Positions 42,186-52,715 of a DNA stretch of 64,000 bases are shown piece after piece (within the stretch, counting starts at the first letter, position 1; each line of letters begins with the position of its first letter). The stretch spans positions 1 to 64,000 of the forward strand of contig NZ_QUZU01000034.1 of the NCBI RefSeq assembly GCF_004682055.1, given 5' to 3'. The position numbers and the translations under genes were made by a program. This DNA is from Pseudomonas kairouanensis (GTDB taxonomy: Bacteria; Pseudomonadota; Gammaproteobacteria; Pseudomonadales; Pseudomonadaceae). The notes under the pieces are model-generated. The model was not told where the DNA came from and searched no databases. It saw nothing but the letters and a program-made list of their open reading frames with translations.

Positions 42186-43793
42186 ATGATCGACCTTCCC
42201 GCAGATCCCATCGGCGCCGCCTGGCTCGCGCGCCGCTATGACACCATGGCGCTGGGAAGGCTGCCGGTGATGAGCCAGGTTGGCGGACGACGTGCAACAC
42301 AAGTCACCGAAGGTTTTCGCCTCGAAACCTATCTGGACGCCATGCGACCGCTTTGCGAACCCGCAGCACACCTTCAGTTTCATTTACGCCATGAAATCCC
42401 TCACCTGGAATTTATGGCACGTCTCTTCGAACGGACCGGCCCGGCGTTTATCCAGGCCTGGATCATCGCCGAACCTACCGGACAATACGCCCGCCGAGGG
42501 GCGTTCCTGTACGAGTGGCTGACGGGTGACACCCTTGCTGTACCTGAGCGGCTGGGTGGCAATTATGTCGATGTGCTTGATGGCAACAAGCAGGTCGTGG
42601 CGTCGGTCGACCACGCGGTGAGGTCAACGCGTTGGCGCGTGATCGATAATCTCCCCGGTACTCGGAATTTCTGCCCGATGCTTGCCAAGACCGATGCAGT
42701 GGTTGCAGCCGCGGGCTTGGATGTCCCCGTTCTATTTGGAGAGCTGACGGCCGAGTTCGGAGAAGATTTGTTGGTGCGTGCGGCGGTCTGGATGACCTTG
42801 CGCGAAAGTAAGGCCAGCTTTGCTATTGAAGGTGAATCCGATCGCGTTAGTCGCGTGCAGCGTTTTGCCGATGTAATGGCGAGGCGCACGGGCCAGGGCG
42901 AAGTGCCTTTGAGCGATGGCGCGTTGGCAGAACTTCAGCAGGCGATCCTCGGTGAGAGGACCACCATCGAGCATTTTGGCATTCGACGTTCTCCCGTGTT
43001 TGTTGGTGAGACGGTGCGCTATCAGGAGGTGGTGCATTACGTCGCGCCGCCAGCGCAGGAGGTGCCTGCGATGCTAGAAGGCTTGCAAGTGTTCTTGGCG
43101 AGAACCGAAGGGCAATCGCCAGTGATGCGCAGTGCAGTGGCCGCGTTCGGCTTCGTCTACATTCACCCGCTCGCGGATGGCAATGGGCGTGTGCATCGGT
43201 TTCTGATCAACGATGTGTTGCGTCGTGATGGCGTGATTCCCGAGCCGGTAATATTGCCGATATCGGCGGTCATCACCGATGACAGTGGCGAGCGTCGCAG
43301 CTATGACCGTGTACTCGATCAGGTCTCCAAGCCTTTGATGCAAGCTGTGGGTGAGCAGGTTGCGTTTGAGCGTACACGCACCGCCTACCCGGATGGCATA
43401 ACGTCCAATGTGGTTTTTAAAGGCGCGGACCTGGCCAGGCCCTTGTGGCGCTTTCCTGACTTGGGGGCTCATGTGGTGTTCATGTCGAATGTCATTGGCC
43501 GCACGTTGACCGAGCAGATGCGCGAGGAGTCGCGTTACCTGCGTAGCCATTCACGAGCGCGGGTGGCTTTGAAGGAGGTCGTGGAAATGCCGGATCAACA
43601 GGCAGACCGGTTACTGCGCTCTATCGAACAGAACAACGGTGAACTCAGTAATGCCTTGGCCAAGGAAATGCCAGTATTGGGTCGCCCAGGCATTTGGGAC
43701 GCGATCAAAGATGCGGTCGCGTTGGTGTTTCAGGAAGAGGCTGCTGATAACGCGGTAATTGATCGATACCGTCCACAAAAACCAGCCAGATGA
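42186..43793 (+). CDS. Fic-family protein adenylyltransferase
   Basis: This 535-residue cytoplasmic protein has the complete Fic active-site motif HPLADGNGRVHR, with catalytic His327, so it should transfer AMP or a related group to a target protein. An upstream SFAIEGE (residues 211-217) fits the inhibitory motif [ST]xxxE[GN], placing it among self-inhibited class II Fic proteins. The C-terminal 100 residues look helical and may bind DNA or the target. ATG 42186 follows AGGAG with seven-base spacing. No separate antitoxin gene is adjacent, as expected for class II. The target is unknown. Confidence 0.9.
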   Translation: MIDLPADPIGAAWLARRYDTMALGRLPVMSQVGGRRATQVTEGFRLETYLDAMRPLCEPAAHLQFHLRHEIPHLEFMARLFERTGPAFIQAWIIAEPTGQYARRGAFLYEWLTGDTLAVPERLGGNYVDVLDGNKQVVASVDHAVRSTRWRVIDNLPGTRNFCPMLAKTDAVVAAAGLDVPVLFGELTAEFGEDLLVRAAVWMTLRESKASFAIEGESDRVSRVQRFADVMARRTGQGEVPLSDGALAELQQAILGERTTIEHFGIRRSPVFVGETVRYQEVVHYVAPPAQEVPAMLEGLQVFLARTEGQSPVMRSAVAAFGFVYIHPLADGNGRVHRFLINDVLRRDGVIPEPVILPISAVITDDSGERRSYDRVLDQVSKPLMQAVGEQVAFERTRTAYPDGITSNVVFKGADLARPLWRFPDLGAHVVFMSNVIGRTLTEQMREESRYLRSHSRARVALKEVVEMPDQQADRLLRSIEQNNGELSNALAKEMPVLGRPGIWDAIKDAVALVFQEEAADNAVIDRYRPQKPAR

Positions 43794-43814
43794 AGAAACC
43801 TTCAAAAGGTATAC

Positions 43815-43842
43815 AGCCCGCCTGCACGCGGGCTTTTTTTTG
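43815..43842 (+). terminator. Intrinsic terminator after the Fic gene
   Basis: AGCCCGC-CTGCAC-GCGGGCT is followed by eight T. Confidence 0.92.
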
Positions 43843-43915
43843 CATTGAATTTGAAGTTGCGCAGTCCTGAAAACTCCCTACTCACCGCATTGACGGCTCA
43901 CATGAAGAATAATAC

Positions 43916-43930
43916 ATTGTGTATACAAAT
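43916..43930 (+). promoter_or_regulatory. Palindrome resembling a GntR-type operator
   Basis: ATTGTGTATACAAAT contains TTGT-GTATAC-AA, close to the TTGTATACAA core of several GntR-family operators, 41 bases before the oxidoreductase gene. No GntR gene is adjacent. Confidence 0.35.
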
Positions 43931-43970
43931 ATTATTCAATATGTAACCCTTTGAATCGAGTGGGATTAAC

Positions 43971-45407
43971 ATGCCTGTTTCAAGAAGAAGTGTACTGATC
44001 GGCGCCGGCGTGGGTGCAGGTGTTGTTGCCGCTGGCGGGGCTGCGTCGTTGTTGTCCGATGGGTTGCCTGCCGATCCGTCGTCGTTGCATCGCATCGCGT
44101 CGTTGCCTGCCGATGACGCTAGCCCAGGCTGGTTCCACACCAGCCGTCTGCGTCAGCCTAAGGCGCCGTTGATCGGTGATGCGAAAGCCCCGTGGGTAGT
44201 GGTCGGTGCAGGCTTTACCGGCCTGGCGGCGGCTCGCCAGCTGGCGCTGAATTTCCCGAATGACGAGATCATCCTGGTGGAAGCCCAGCAAGTCGGTTTC
44301 GGCACTTCCGGGCGTAACGCCGGTTTCCTCATCGACGTGCCCCACGACATCGGCGCGCCGGATTACATTGGCGACCAGACCATCGCCAAGCACGTGTTGG
44401 AATTGAACCAGCGCGGCCAGTCGATCCTGCGAGACCAAGTGCAAGAGCACAATATCGTTGATGCGCAACTGCGCCACTCGGGCAAGTACCAGGCCGCAGT
44501 GGAAGACAAGGGCATTGCGGTGCTCAACGCCTACCGTGGTGGCCTGGAAAAACTCGGCCAGCCCTGCGAGATCATCGAAGGCAATGAACTGCGGGACCAC
44601 ATCGGCACCTCGTTCTACCGCAAAGCGCTCTACACCCCAGGCACTATGCTGGTCCAGCCGTCGGCACTGGTGAAAGGCCTTGCCGACTCGCTGCCGGCCA
44701 ACGTGAAGCTGTATGAAGACACGCCGATTACTGCAGTCGACTACGGCAGCAAAACCGTGCTGCACCACGCTACTGGACGCATCACCGCCGACAAGCTGAT
44801 CCTGGCGAACAACGCGTTCGGTCAGTACTTCGGCTTCCTTGAAGGCCGCATGCTGCCGATCTTCACCTACGGCAGCCTGACCCGCCCACTGACGCCTGCC
44901 GAACAGGCCAGCATTGGCGGCAAGGAGTTCTGGGGTGTGATCCCGGCCGATCCGTTCGGTACCACATCGCGGCGTACCCACGATAACCGCATCCTGGTGC
45001 GCAACAGCTTCAGCTTCAACCCGGACGGCCGCGCCAAGCCTGGCTACCCGGAAAAAGTCCGCGCCGCGCATCGCCTGTCGTTTGAACGTCGCTTTGCGAC
45101 CCTCAAAGACGTGCCGTTCGAACACACCTGGGGTGGCGGCCTGGCCATGACCCGCAACGGCGCGGGCTTCTTCGGTGAACTGCGTGAAAACGTCTACGGC
45201 GCACTGGGCTGCAACGGCCTGGGCACCGTGCGCGGCACCGCCACCGGCACGCTGTTGGCCAACTTGCTGGCGGGCAAGCGCGAAAGCCTCACCGACTACC
45301 TGTTGAGCGCACCGAAGCCGGCGTGGAATCCACCTCAGCCGCTGCTGTCGATCGGAGTGAATTTCACCCTGCGCAAAGGCCAGTCCGACGCCGGCCTGGA
45401 AGGCTGA
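43971..45407 (+). CDS. Exported DadA/glycine-oxidase-like FAD oxidoreductase
   Basis: This is a 478-residue D-amino-acid-oxidase-family flavoprotein. The N-terminus PVSRRSVLIGAGVGAGVVAAG looks like a twin-arginine signal with a hydrophobic stretch, suggesting export of the folded flavoprotein. The dinucleotide motif WVVVGAGFTGLAAARQL sits at 75-91. Further family motifs are GTSGRNAGFLID and the C-terminal NGLGTVRGTATGTLLA. The substrate is probably an amine or amino acid. It is followed 59 bases later by a small secreted protein gene that may be a partner. Confidence 0.8.
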   Translation: MPVSRRSVLIGAGVGAGVVAAGGAASLLSDGLPADPSSLHRIASLPADDASPGWFHTSRLRQPKAPLIGDAKAPWVVVGAGFTGLAAARQLALNFPNDEIILVEAQQVGFGTSGRNAGFLIDVPHDIGAPDYIGDQTIAKHVLELNQRGQSILRDQVQEHNIVDAQLRHSGKYQAAVEDKGIAVLNAYRGGLEKLGQPCEIIEGNELRDHIGTSFYRKALYTPGTMLVQPSALVKGLADSLPANVKLYEDTPITAVDYGSKTVLHHATGRITADKLILANNAFGQYFGFLEGRMLPIFTYGSLTRPLTPAEQASIGGKEFWGVIPADPFGTTSRRTHDNRILVRNSFSFNPDGRAKPGYPEKVRAAHRLSFERRFATLKDVPFEHTWGGGLAMTRNGAGFFGELRENVYGALGCNGLGTVRGTATGTLLANLLAGKRESLTDYLLSAPKPAWNPPQPLLSIGVNFTLRKGQSDAGLEG

Positions 45408-45466
45408 TCCAGGGCTCAATGCCTGGCAGGGCGATGCTCTGCCTGGCTTCTCTAAGGAGACTCGAC

Positions 45467-45892
45467 ATGTTCCGAAAACTCTCGATGTGCCTGTTGGCAG
45501 TGGCCTGCACGGGCGCAGCTTATGCCCACGATCACGCCGCCCACCAAAGCACGACCTACTCGGTTCCCAACCCGCTGCGCCCCGGTGCCAAGGCGCCGTA
45601 CTGCGAAGCCCAACCCGAGACCACCGATGGCTGCACCTTCCACAGCGTGGCCGGTGGCACCTACAGCGCGCACCTTTCGGCAGGCCCTGGTGAACGTTGG
45701 GTCGCGATCCCTTCCGATGCCGATACGGTCAAGGTTCAGGCCCCGGCCGCACAAGGCCAGGGCTATCAAGTCATTGAGCTAAAACCCAACCCGGCGCAAA
45801 ACGCCGACGCCACCGTGACCTTCGACAAGTTCAGCGGCGACGCCAAGCTGATCGAACGTCGCCGCATCACCGTCATGATCCACCCTGCTTAA
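45467..45892 (+). CDS. Small secreted protein, unknown function
   Basis: This 141-residue protein has a clear signal peptide (RKLSMCLLAVACTGAAYAHD). The mature N-terminus HDHAAHQ is His-rich and could bind metal, and two cysteines (YCEAQ, GCTFH) may form a disulfide. The C-terminal half (VIELKPN, VTFDKFSGDAKLIERRRITVMIHP) reads as beta strands. AAGGAG precedes the ATG. No family recognised. The stop overlaps the end of the convergent monooxygenase gene by four bases. Confidence 0.75.
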   Translation: MFRKLSMCLLAVACTGAAYAHDHAAHQSTTYSVPNPLRPGAKAPYCEAQPETTDGCTFHSVAGGTYSAHLSAGPGERWVAIPSDADTVKVQAPAAQGQGYQVIELKPNPAQNADATVTFDKFSGDAKLIERRRITVMIHPA

Positions 45893-47064
45893 AACAGCCC
45901 CGATGTTGGCGGTGGCGTGCCCTTGAGCTGCCATGCGCCAACCGCTGCGGCTTTCCAGTGACGCGGGTTGTGGTTGGCCACCGTGCGCGCATTGCGCCAG
46001 TGACGATCCAGGTTATGACTACGCCCCGTCGTAGACGCACCGCCCACATCAAATAACAACTCGGCGGCCTTCAGCGCCGACTCGGCGCCAATGTACTGCG
46101 CCTGCGCGGCATCGATAGCCGCCTGGTCGACAGACGCGGTGGTCAATCCCAGCGCCCACGCCCGATCAATTGACTGCGCCGCCCGCACCACCACCGCCTG
46201 GGCCGTGTAGGCACGGGCACTGATGTCGCCGATGCTCAATTCCACATAGGGGTCATCCACCGAGCGCGCTGCCGTGCTGTGCTTGATCGGCCGCGCATGG
46301 TCGCGGGCGAAGGCCACCGCGTCGTTCAACGCGTTCACCGCAATCCCGGCTTCAACGGCTGCCAGGAACAATTGCAGGAACGGCGTGACGATGGTACGCG
46401 TGCCGTCCTCCACTGTGCGGGTGCGGATTTCGCTGGCTTCAACCCGCACATTGTTCAAATGCGTGGTGCCGCTGGCGGTGAGGCGCTGGCCCATGGCGTC
46501 GAAGTCGTCCAGCAGCTCCAGGCCTTCGCGGCTGCGTGGCAGGATAAATGACACCGGCTGATCCTCATCGTCCAGCGCCACTGCGCTGACCCAATCGGCG
46601 TACAGCGAACCGGTGCTGTAGTACTTGCTGCCGTTGACGCGAAAGTGCTCGCCTTCGCGCACAATCCGCGCACTCACGGCACCGTTGGCGGCGCCGATTT
46701 CCCAACCGGCATTGCCGATCACCGCGCCCTCCAGGTAGCGCGCAAACCAGCGCTCGCGTTCCTGCTCGGCATCGTCGGTTTGCGAAGCCAGCAAGCCTTC
46801 GACAAATCCCAAGCCTGGGCGAAGGGCCTGGGCGACGTTGGAGTCTACCGAGGCGATGCGCACCAGCAAGCCGATCACATCCTCCACGCTGCCACCGGGG
46901 CCGCCGTATTGCGCGGGAATGCGTGTGGTGTAAATGCCCGCCTTGGCCAGGCTCGCCACCGCCTCGTAAGGCAGCTGGCGGTTGCGCTCGCGCTCGGCGG
47001 CGCCCTTGGCGATCTCGGGCAACAGCGCGTCGAGGCGGGCAGAGAGTTCGGTCACGGTACTCAT
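45889..47064 (-). CDS. Acyl-CoA-dehydrogenase-fold flavin monooxygenase (SfnB/DszC-like)
   Basis: This 391-residue protein of the acyl-CoA dehydrogenase fold contains PAQYGGPGGSVEDVIGLLVRIASVDSNVAQAL, GNAGWEIGAANGAVSARIV, FRVNGSKYYSTGSLYADW and the C-terminal STTGRSHNLDRHWRNARTVANHNP. The last motif replaces the usual acyl-CoA catalytic region and is typical of reduced-flavin-dependent DszC/SfnB-like monooxygenases for organosulfur compounds. It is the last gene of the minus-strand ABC operon (34-base gap). No flavin reductase is in the window. Confidence 0.82.
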   Translation of the reverse strand: MSTVTELSARLDALLPEIAKGAAERERNRQLPYEAVASLAKAGIYTTRIPAQYGGPGGSVEDVIGLLVRIASVDSNVAQALRPGLGFVEGLLASQTDDAEQERERWFARYLEGAVIGNAGWEIGAANGAVSARIVREGEHFRVNGSKYYSTGSLYADWVSAVALDDEDQPVSFILPRSREGLELLDDFDAMGQRLTASGTTHLNNVRVEASEIRTRTVEDGTRTIVTPFLQLFLAAVEAGIAVNALNDAVAFARDHARPIKHSTAARSVDDPYVELSIGDISARAYTAQAVVVRAAQSIDRAWALGLTTASVDQAAIDAAQAQYIGAESALKAAELLFDVGGASTTGRSHNLDRHWRNARTVANHNPRHWKAAAVGAWQLKGTPPPTSGLF

Positions 47065-47098
47065 GGTATTTCCTTAAAGTTGATCAATGGCGCGTGGC

Positions 47099-48798
<1,700 letters not shown>

Positions 48799-48802
<4 letters not shown>

Positions 48803-49662
48803 GTCAGGCGACCCTCCAGGCGTTGTTGCAGGTAGCGGCCAGCTACCGTGGTCGAGAGCGTGGTCAGCACAATGAACAGCCCTGGGAAAAACGTCAGCCA
48901 CCAGGCATTGGCGACAAAATCGCGGCCCATCGACAACATGGTTCCCCACTCCGGCGCAGGCGGTTTGGCGCCCAGGCCGAGAAAACTCAAGGCCGAGGCC
49001 CACACAATGGCCTGGCCGACGCCCATGGTCAGCGTGACGATCAGCGGGCGCATGGCATTGGGTAGCAACTGTCGGCGGATAATGCGCAGCGGTGGGTGAC
49101 CGAGGGCGCGGGCGGCCTCGATATAGCCTGCGTTACGTACCGCCAGTACCTGCCCGCGTACCATGCGTGCATAACCGGGCGCGGCGCCGATGCCGGTGGC
49201 CACGATCAACGGGCCGATGCCGCTGCCGAAAATCGCCACGAACAACAGCGCCAGCACCAGACTGGGAAACGCGAACAAAATCTCCAAGAACCAGCCCACT
49301 GCACGGTCGGTGCGCGGGCCACCCAGGCCGCCGAGCAAGCCGAGCACAATCGCGATGCTCATGGCGATAAAGGTCGCGGCCACGCCGATAAACAGCGACT
49401 GGCGACTGCCATAAATCACCCGCGAGAAAATATCCCGGCCCGACTGATCGGTGCCAAACCAGTACGCCCAACTTGGCGCGTGGAAGGCTTCGCGGGGCAC
49501 GATACGCAAGGGGTCGCTGTGGGCGAACCATTGCGGGAACAGTGCCGCCAATACCACGAAAATCAGGAAGCCCAAGGCCACCCAGGTGCCCACCCGCCAA
49601 CGTCGCGGTTGGCGTTGCACACGCAGCGCCAGGGCCGGCGCTTCCAGCGTCAAATCAGTCAT
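48799..49662 (-). CDS. Peptide-type ABC importer permease (DppC-like)
   Basis: This 287-residue inner-membrane permease has an N-terminal extra helix and the DppC-type WFGTDQSGRDIFSRVIYGSRQSL segment. The EAA loop is EAARALGHPPLRIIRRQLLPNA. Four-base overlaps join it to the genes on both sides. Confidence 0.93.
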
Positions 49663-50648
49663 GCGGCAGGCTCCAGGCGAGGGTCGATCCAGTGGTACAA
49701 CAGGTCTACCAACAGGTTGGCCACCACGTAACCGGCGGCGACCACCAGGCTGATGCCGATGGTCAACGGCAAGTCCTGTGCCTGTACGGCCTGGTAGAGC
49801 TGGCGGCCCAGGCCCTTGCGCGAGAAGATCACTTCGATCACCACCGCGCCGCTGATCAACGCGCCGATGGCCCAGCCCGACAGCGACAAACCCGGCAACA
49901 CCGCGTGGCGCAACGCATGTTTGAAACGCACCGCCACATCGCTCAAACCGCGGGTACGGGCGGTGAGGATGAAGGGTTGGTCGAGGGTCAGTTCCAAGGA
50001 TTCGCGGGTCACCTGGCCGATAAACCCCGCCAGCGGAATCGCCAGGGCCAGGGACGGCAATATCAGCGTGCGCCAGCCGTCACTGCCGGCAGGAGGGAAC
50101 AGGCGCAGGCCGAACGCGAACACCGCCAGCAACAGGATGCCCAACCAGAAATTCGGCAAGGCGGCAGCGAGGGTTTCGGCCAGCGAGGCCAGGCGCCCCA
50201 GCCATTGCTGGCGCCCGGCGGTGAGCACGGTAAGGGCCAGCACCAGCAGCCACGCCAGGGCCAGGGATGCGAGGGTCAGTTGCAGGGTCGGCCCGGATTG
50301 CTCGGCGAGCACCTGGGTCACGGGTTGATGCTGGGAGTAGGACACCCCGAGGTCGCCCTGCACCAAGTGGCCGAGGTACACCAGGTATTGCACGCCGATG
50401 GGTTTATCCAGGCCGTATTCGCGGGTGGCTTCGGCGATGGTTTCCGGGGTGGGGTTGCCGCTGGCGCCACCGAGGATGGCCAACACCGGGTCGCCGGGCA
50501 TCAGGCGCAGGGCAAAGAAGGTCAGGGTGGCCACCGCCCACAGCACCAGCAGGCCGCCGCCCAGGCGCAGCACGGCACGGCGGCCCAGGCGGGTAAAACG
50601 TTCGCGGCGCGGATGGGGCGCCGGGTTGCTCAACGGGATCGTGCTCAT
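49659..50648 (-). CDS. Peptide-type ABC importer permease (DppB-like)
   Basis: This 329-residue inner-membrane permease has the DppB features RLMPGDPVLAILGG, YGLDKPIGVQYLVYLGHLVQGDLGVSY and the EAA-loop segment FILTARTRGLSDVAVRFKHALRHAVLP. It pairs with the DppC-like subunit. Its start overlaps the binding-protein stop by four bases. Confidence 0.93.
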   Translation of the reverse strand: MSTIPLSNPAPHPRRERFTRLGRRAVLRLGGGLLVLWAVATLTFFALRLMPGDPVLAILGGASGNPTPETIAEATREYGLDKPIGVQYLVYLGHLVQGDLGVSYSQHQPVTQVLAEQSGPTLQLTLASLALAWLLVLALTVLTAGRQQWLGRLASLAETLAAALPNFWLGILLLAVFAFGLRLFPPAGSDGWRTLILPSLALAIPLAGFIGQVTRESLELTLDQPFILTARTRGLSDVAVRFKHALRHAVLPGLSLSGWAIGALISGAVVIEVIFSRKGLGRQLYQAVQAQDLPLTIGISLVVAAGYVVANLLVDLLYHWIDPRLEPAA

Positions 50649-52294
50649 TTATTCACCCATGCGTCGTACAAGTAGGTCACCGCCAGCGAGCTTTCCAGGC
50701 GCACGCCCTGGGTGGTTTTGTAGATGCCCAGGCGTGTGCTTTGCGGGTAAGTAGTCAGTTGCAGGTAGTTCGCCGACGCGGTGGCTTGTGCCTGTCGGTA
50801 CAGGGCTTTGCGTTGTTGCGGGTCTTGGGTGGCCAGGGCTTGTTGCAGCACATCGTCGAACGCCTTGTTGCTGAAACCCGCCGAGTTCTGGTGGTAGCCA
50901 CCCACGCCAGCGGGTTGGATAAACGCGCTGCTGAAGATGATCCGCAGCACATCCGCCGAATTAGTGTTCCAGTAGCCAAGGTTTACGTCGTAGTCCCAAT
51001 CGGCCTGGCGCTTGGTGGCTTGCACGTCGCTCATCTGGTCCATCACCAGTTCGAAGCCAGTCTCGCGGGTGGTGGCTTGCACCTGTTCCCACAGGGTCAA
51101 TTCCGAGGGCGGCGCGCGGTTGCCGAGCGTCACCACCACTTGCAGGCGCTTACCGTTTTTGGTGCGGTAGCCGTCGGCGTCGCGGCCGGTCCAGCCGGCT
51201 TCATCAAGCAGGCGATTGGCGCGGGCGGGGTCGTAGTCTTGGGCGTGTTCGAAGTCTGGGCTGTAGAACGGCGTGGCGCTGCTCAGGGGCGCGCCGGCGC
51301 GAGGGAATTCGCCGAAGTACACGCTTTTGAGGGCGCCTTCGACGTCGGCGCTGCGCACAAAGGCTTCGCGCACCTTGAGGTCGTCGAATGGCGCACGGCG
51401 GGTGTTCAGCGTGCCGTTCGTAGGGTTGCCGGGGCGCTGGGCGATGATCAGCGACAGGTCCGGGTTGCGCCGTGCAGCCTCGTGGGATTCAGGTGGCAGG
51501 GCTTCGATCACGTCGACTTCACCGGCTTGCAGCGAAGCGAATCGCACCGAGGGCTCCTGGATGAACTTCCAGATAATCCGCTCCAGGTACGCGGGGCCCT
51601 GATGTTTGGCTGTGGGCGGCGCGGAGTTGTAGTCGGGGTTGCGCACCAGTTCAACCTGGTTCTGCCGGTCCCAGCGCACCACCTTGAACGGGCCGGTGCC
51701 CACCGGGCTTTCGCAATTCACGTCCCGTGGGCGGGCGAGGGCGGTGGGCGACTCGATACCCAGGAACGCCTGGGCCAGCACTTCAAGGAACGCGGCGTAG
51801 GGCGTGGCCAGGTGGACCACGGCGGTGTAGTCGTCAGGCGTATCGGTGCGCACGTATTGGCGCAGGTAACCGCCGGCAGTGCTCGACTGGGTTTTCGGGT
51901 TGGTCACGTGGTCGAGGTTGGCCTTCACCGCCTGCGCGTTGAACGGTGTGCCGTCGGTGAAGCGCACGTCGTTGCGCAGGTGGAAAGTGTAGGTCAGCCC
52001 ATCCGGCGAGATTTCCCAACGGGTCGCCAGCCACGGGCCGATCTGCCCCTGGGCGTCCATCGACACCAGAGAGTCCAGGTACTGTTGGCCGACAAACACT
52101 TGCGGCATGTCACCGGCCACATGGGGGTCAAGGCAGGTGGGTTGGCGGTCGGTGGCGTAAATCAAGGTGCCGCCACTCACGGGCTGCGCGCTGCGTTGCG
52201 CCGTTGGGGCGCTGTGATCGCAGGCGGCCAGTAACAGGCTGCAACTGGCGGCACCGATGGCGCGATAAAGCCTGGAAGTACGTAATAGTTGCAT
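50645..52294 (-). CDS. ABC importer substrate-binding lipoprotein
   Basis: This family 5 (peptide/nickel/opine type) binding protein has 549 residues. The signal ends in LLLAAC with the lipid Cys at 25. Mature features include GGTLIYATDRQPTCLDPHV, ISPDGLTYTFHLRNDVRFTDGTPFNAQAV and GTGPFKVVRW. The start at 52294 gives a normal lipoprotein signal; an upstream in-frame ATG (52330) would add twelve residues. It is the first gene of the minus-strand operon behind a sigma-54-like promoter. The ligand is unknown. Confidence 0.9.
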   Translation of the reverse strand: MQLLRTSRLYRAIGAASCSLLLAACDHSAPTAQRSAQPVSGGTLIYATDRQPTCLDPHVAGDMPQVFVGQQYLDSLVSMDAQGQIGPWLATRWEISPDGLTYTFHLRNDVRFTDGTPFNAQAVKANLDHVTNPKTQSSTAGGYLRQYVRTDTPDDYTAVVHLATPYAAFLEVLAQAFLGIESPTALARPRDVNCESPVGTGPFKVVRWDRQNQVELVRNPDYNSAPPTAKHQGPAYLERIIWKFIQEPSVRFASLQAGEVDVIEALPPESHEAARRNPDLSLIIAQRPGNPTNGTLNTRRAPFDDLKVREAFVRSADVEGALKSVYFGEFPRAGAPLSSATPFYSPDFEHAQDYDPARANRLLDEAGWTGRDADGYRTKNGKRLQVVVTLGNRAPPSELTLWEQVQATTRETGFELVMDQMSDVQATKRQADWDYDVNLGYWNTNSADVLRIIFSSAFIQPAGVGGYHQNSAGFSNKAFDDVLQQALATQDPQQRKALYRQAQATASANYLQLTTYPQSTRLGIYKTTQGVRLESSLAVTYLYDAWVNK

Positions 52295-52331
52295 GGGGGC
52301 AGGCGACCTCAAGTCCGGGGTAAGTTCCATT

Positions 52332-52347
52332 GCATGAGTTATGCCAA
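52332..52347 (-). promoter_or_regulatory. Sigma-54-like promoter, minus strand
   Basis: On the minus strand the sequence reads TTGGCAT-AACTC-ATGCA, with GG and GC exactly ten bases apart, as in TGGCAC-N5-TTGCW. The -12 GC is about 38 bases before the binding-protein ATG. Two positions depart from consensus. Confidence 0.5.
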
Positions 52348-52627
52348 GGATATAACCCGCTAAAACCTGGAAGTCGTTGAATAAGCAGCGCTGATAACAA
52401 TGCAAACTGCCCCGTCGATGTTGCCCTGGCAACAGTTGGCGTGAAATAAGCGTTTTAGGGTGTGATTGATTAAATCCTTAGTTTGCCTGTGGTTATGTGT
52501 CGTTAATTACGTATTTAAATGCCAGGTGTTCAGCGAGCAACAGTGCATGTGCAGTTAATCGACATTTCAGCACTCAATTGATGTGTTGTATCTGCTACAG
52601 CAGCGGAAATAACACTTGGCACATTGA

Positions 52628-52643
52628 TGGCACGCTTACTGCT
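52628..52643 (+). promoter_or_regulatory. Sigma-54-like promoter, plus strand
   Basis: TGGCACGCTTACTGCT matches TGGCACG-N4-TTGCW with one mismatch and the exact ten-base GG-GC spacing, 73 bases before the receptor ATG. An overlapping weaker match starts at 52617 (TGGCAC-ATTGA-TGGCA). Confidence 0.65.
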
Positions 52644-52715
52644 ATAGGGAGTGTGCACCAGACTATTCCAATAGATGGTTTTAACTTCTATTCATTGGAC
52701 ACTCTGGAGTTATCC

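Larger units (their letters stand above)
52295..52715. other. Divergent control region of the scavenging locus
   Basis: A 421-base non-coding spacer between the binding-protein gene (minus) and the TonB receptor gene (plus). It is AT-rich around 52440-52600 and carries sigma-54-like promoters facing both ways. A long leftward extension of the receptor frame into it lacks a ribosome site and signal peptide and is not coding. Confidence 0.7.

Noticed and set aside
48803..49003. N-terminal extension of the double ATPase
   Set aside because: It lies inside the permease gene. The ATG at 48802 has GGAGGG and a four-base overlap typical of coupled genes.
49473..52234. Long plus-strand frames opposite the ABC permease and binding-protein genes
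   Set aside because: The minus-strand genes have signal peptide, permease motifs and four-base overlaps. The plus-strand frames have none.
52497..52715. Upstream extension of the TonB receptor frame
   Set aside because: It would precede the signal peptide with 73 Cys-rich residues and overlap the sigma-54-like promoter. GGAG supports the ATG at 52716.
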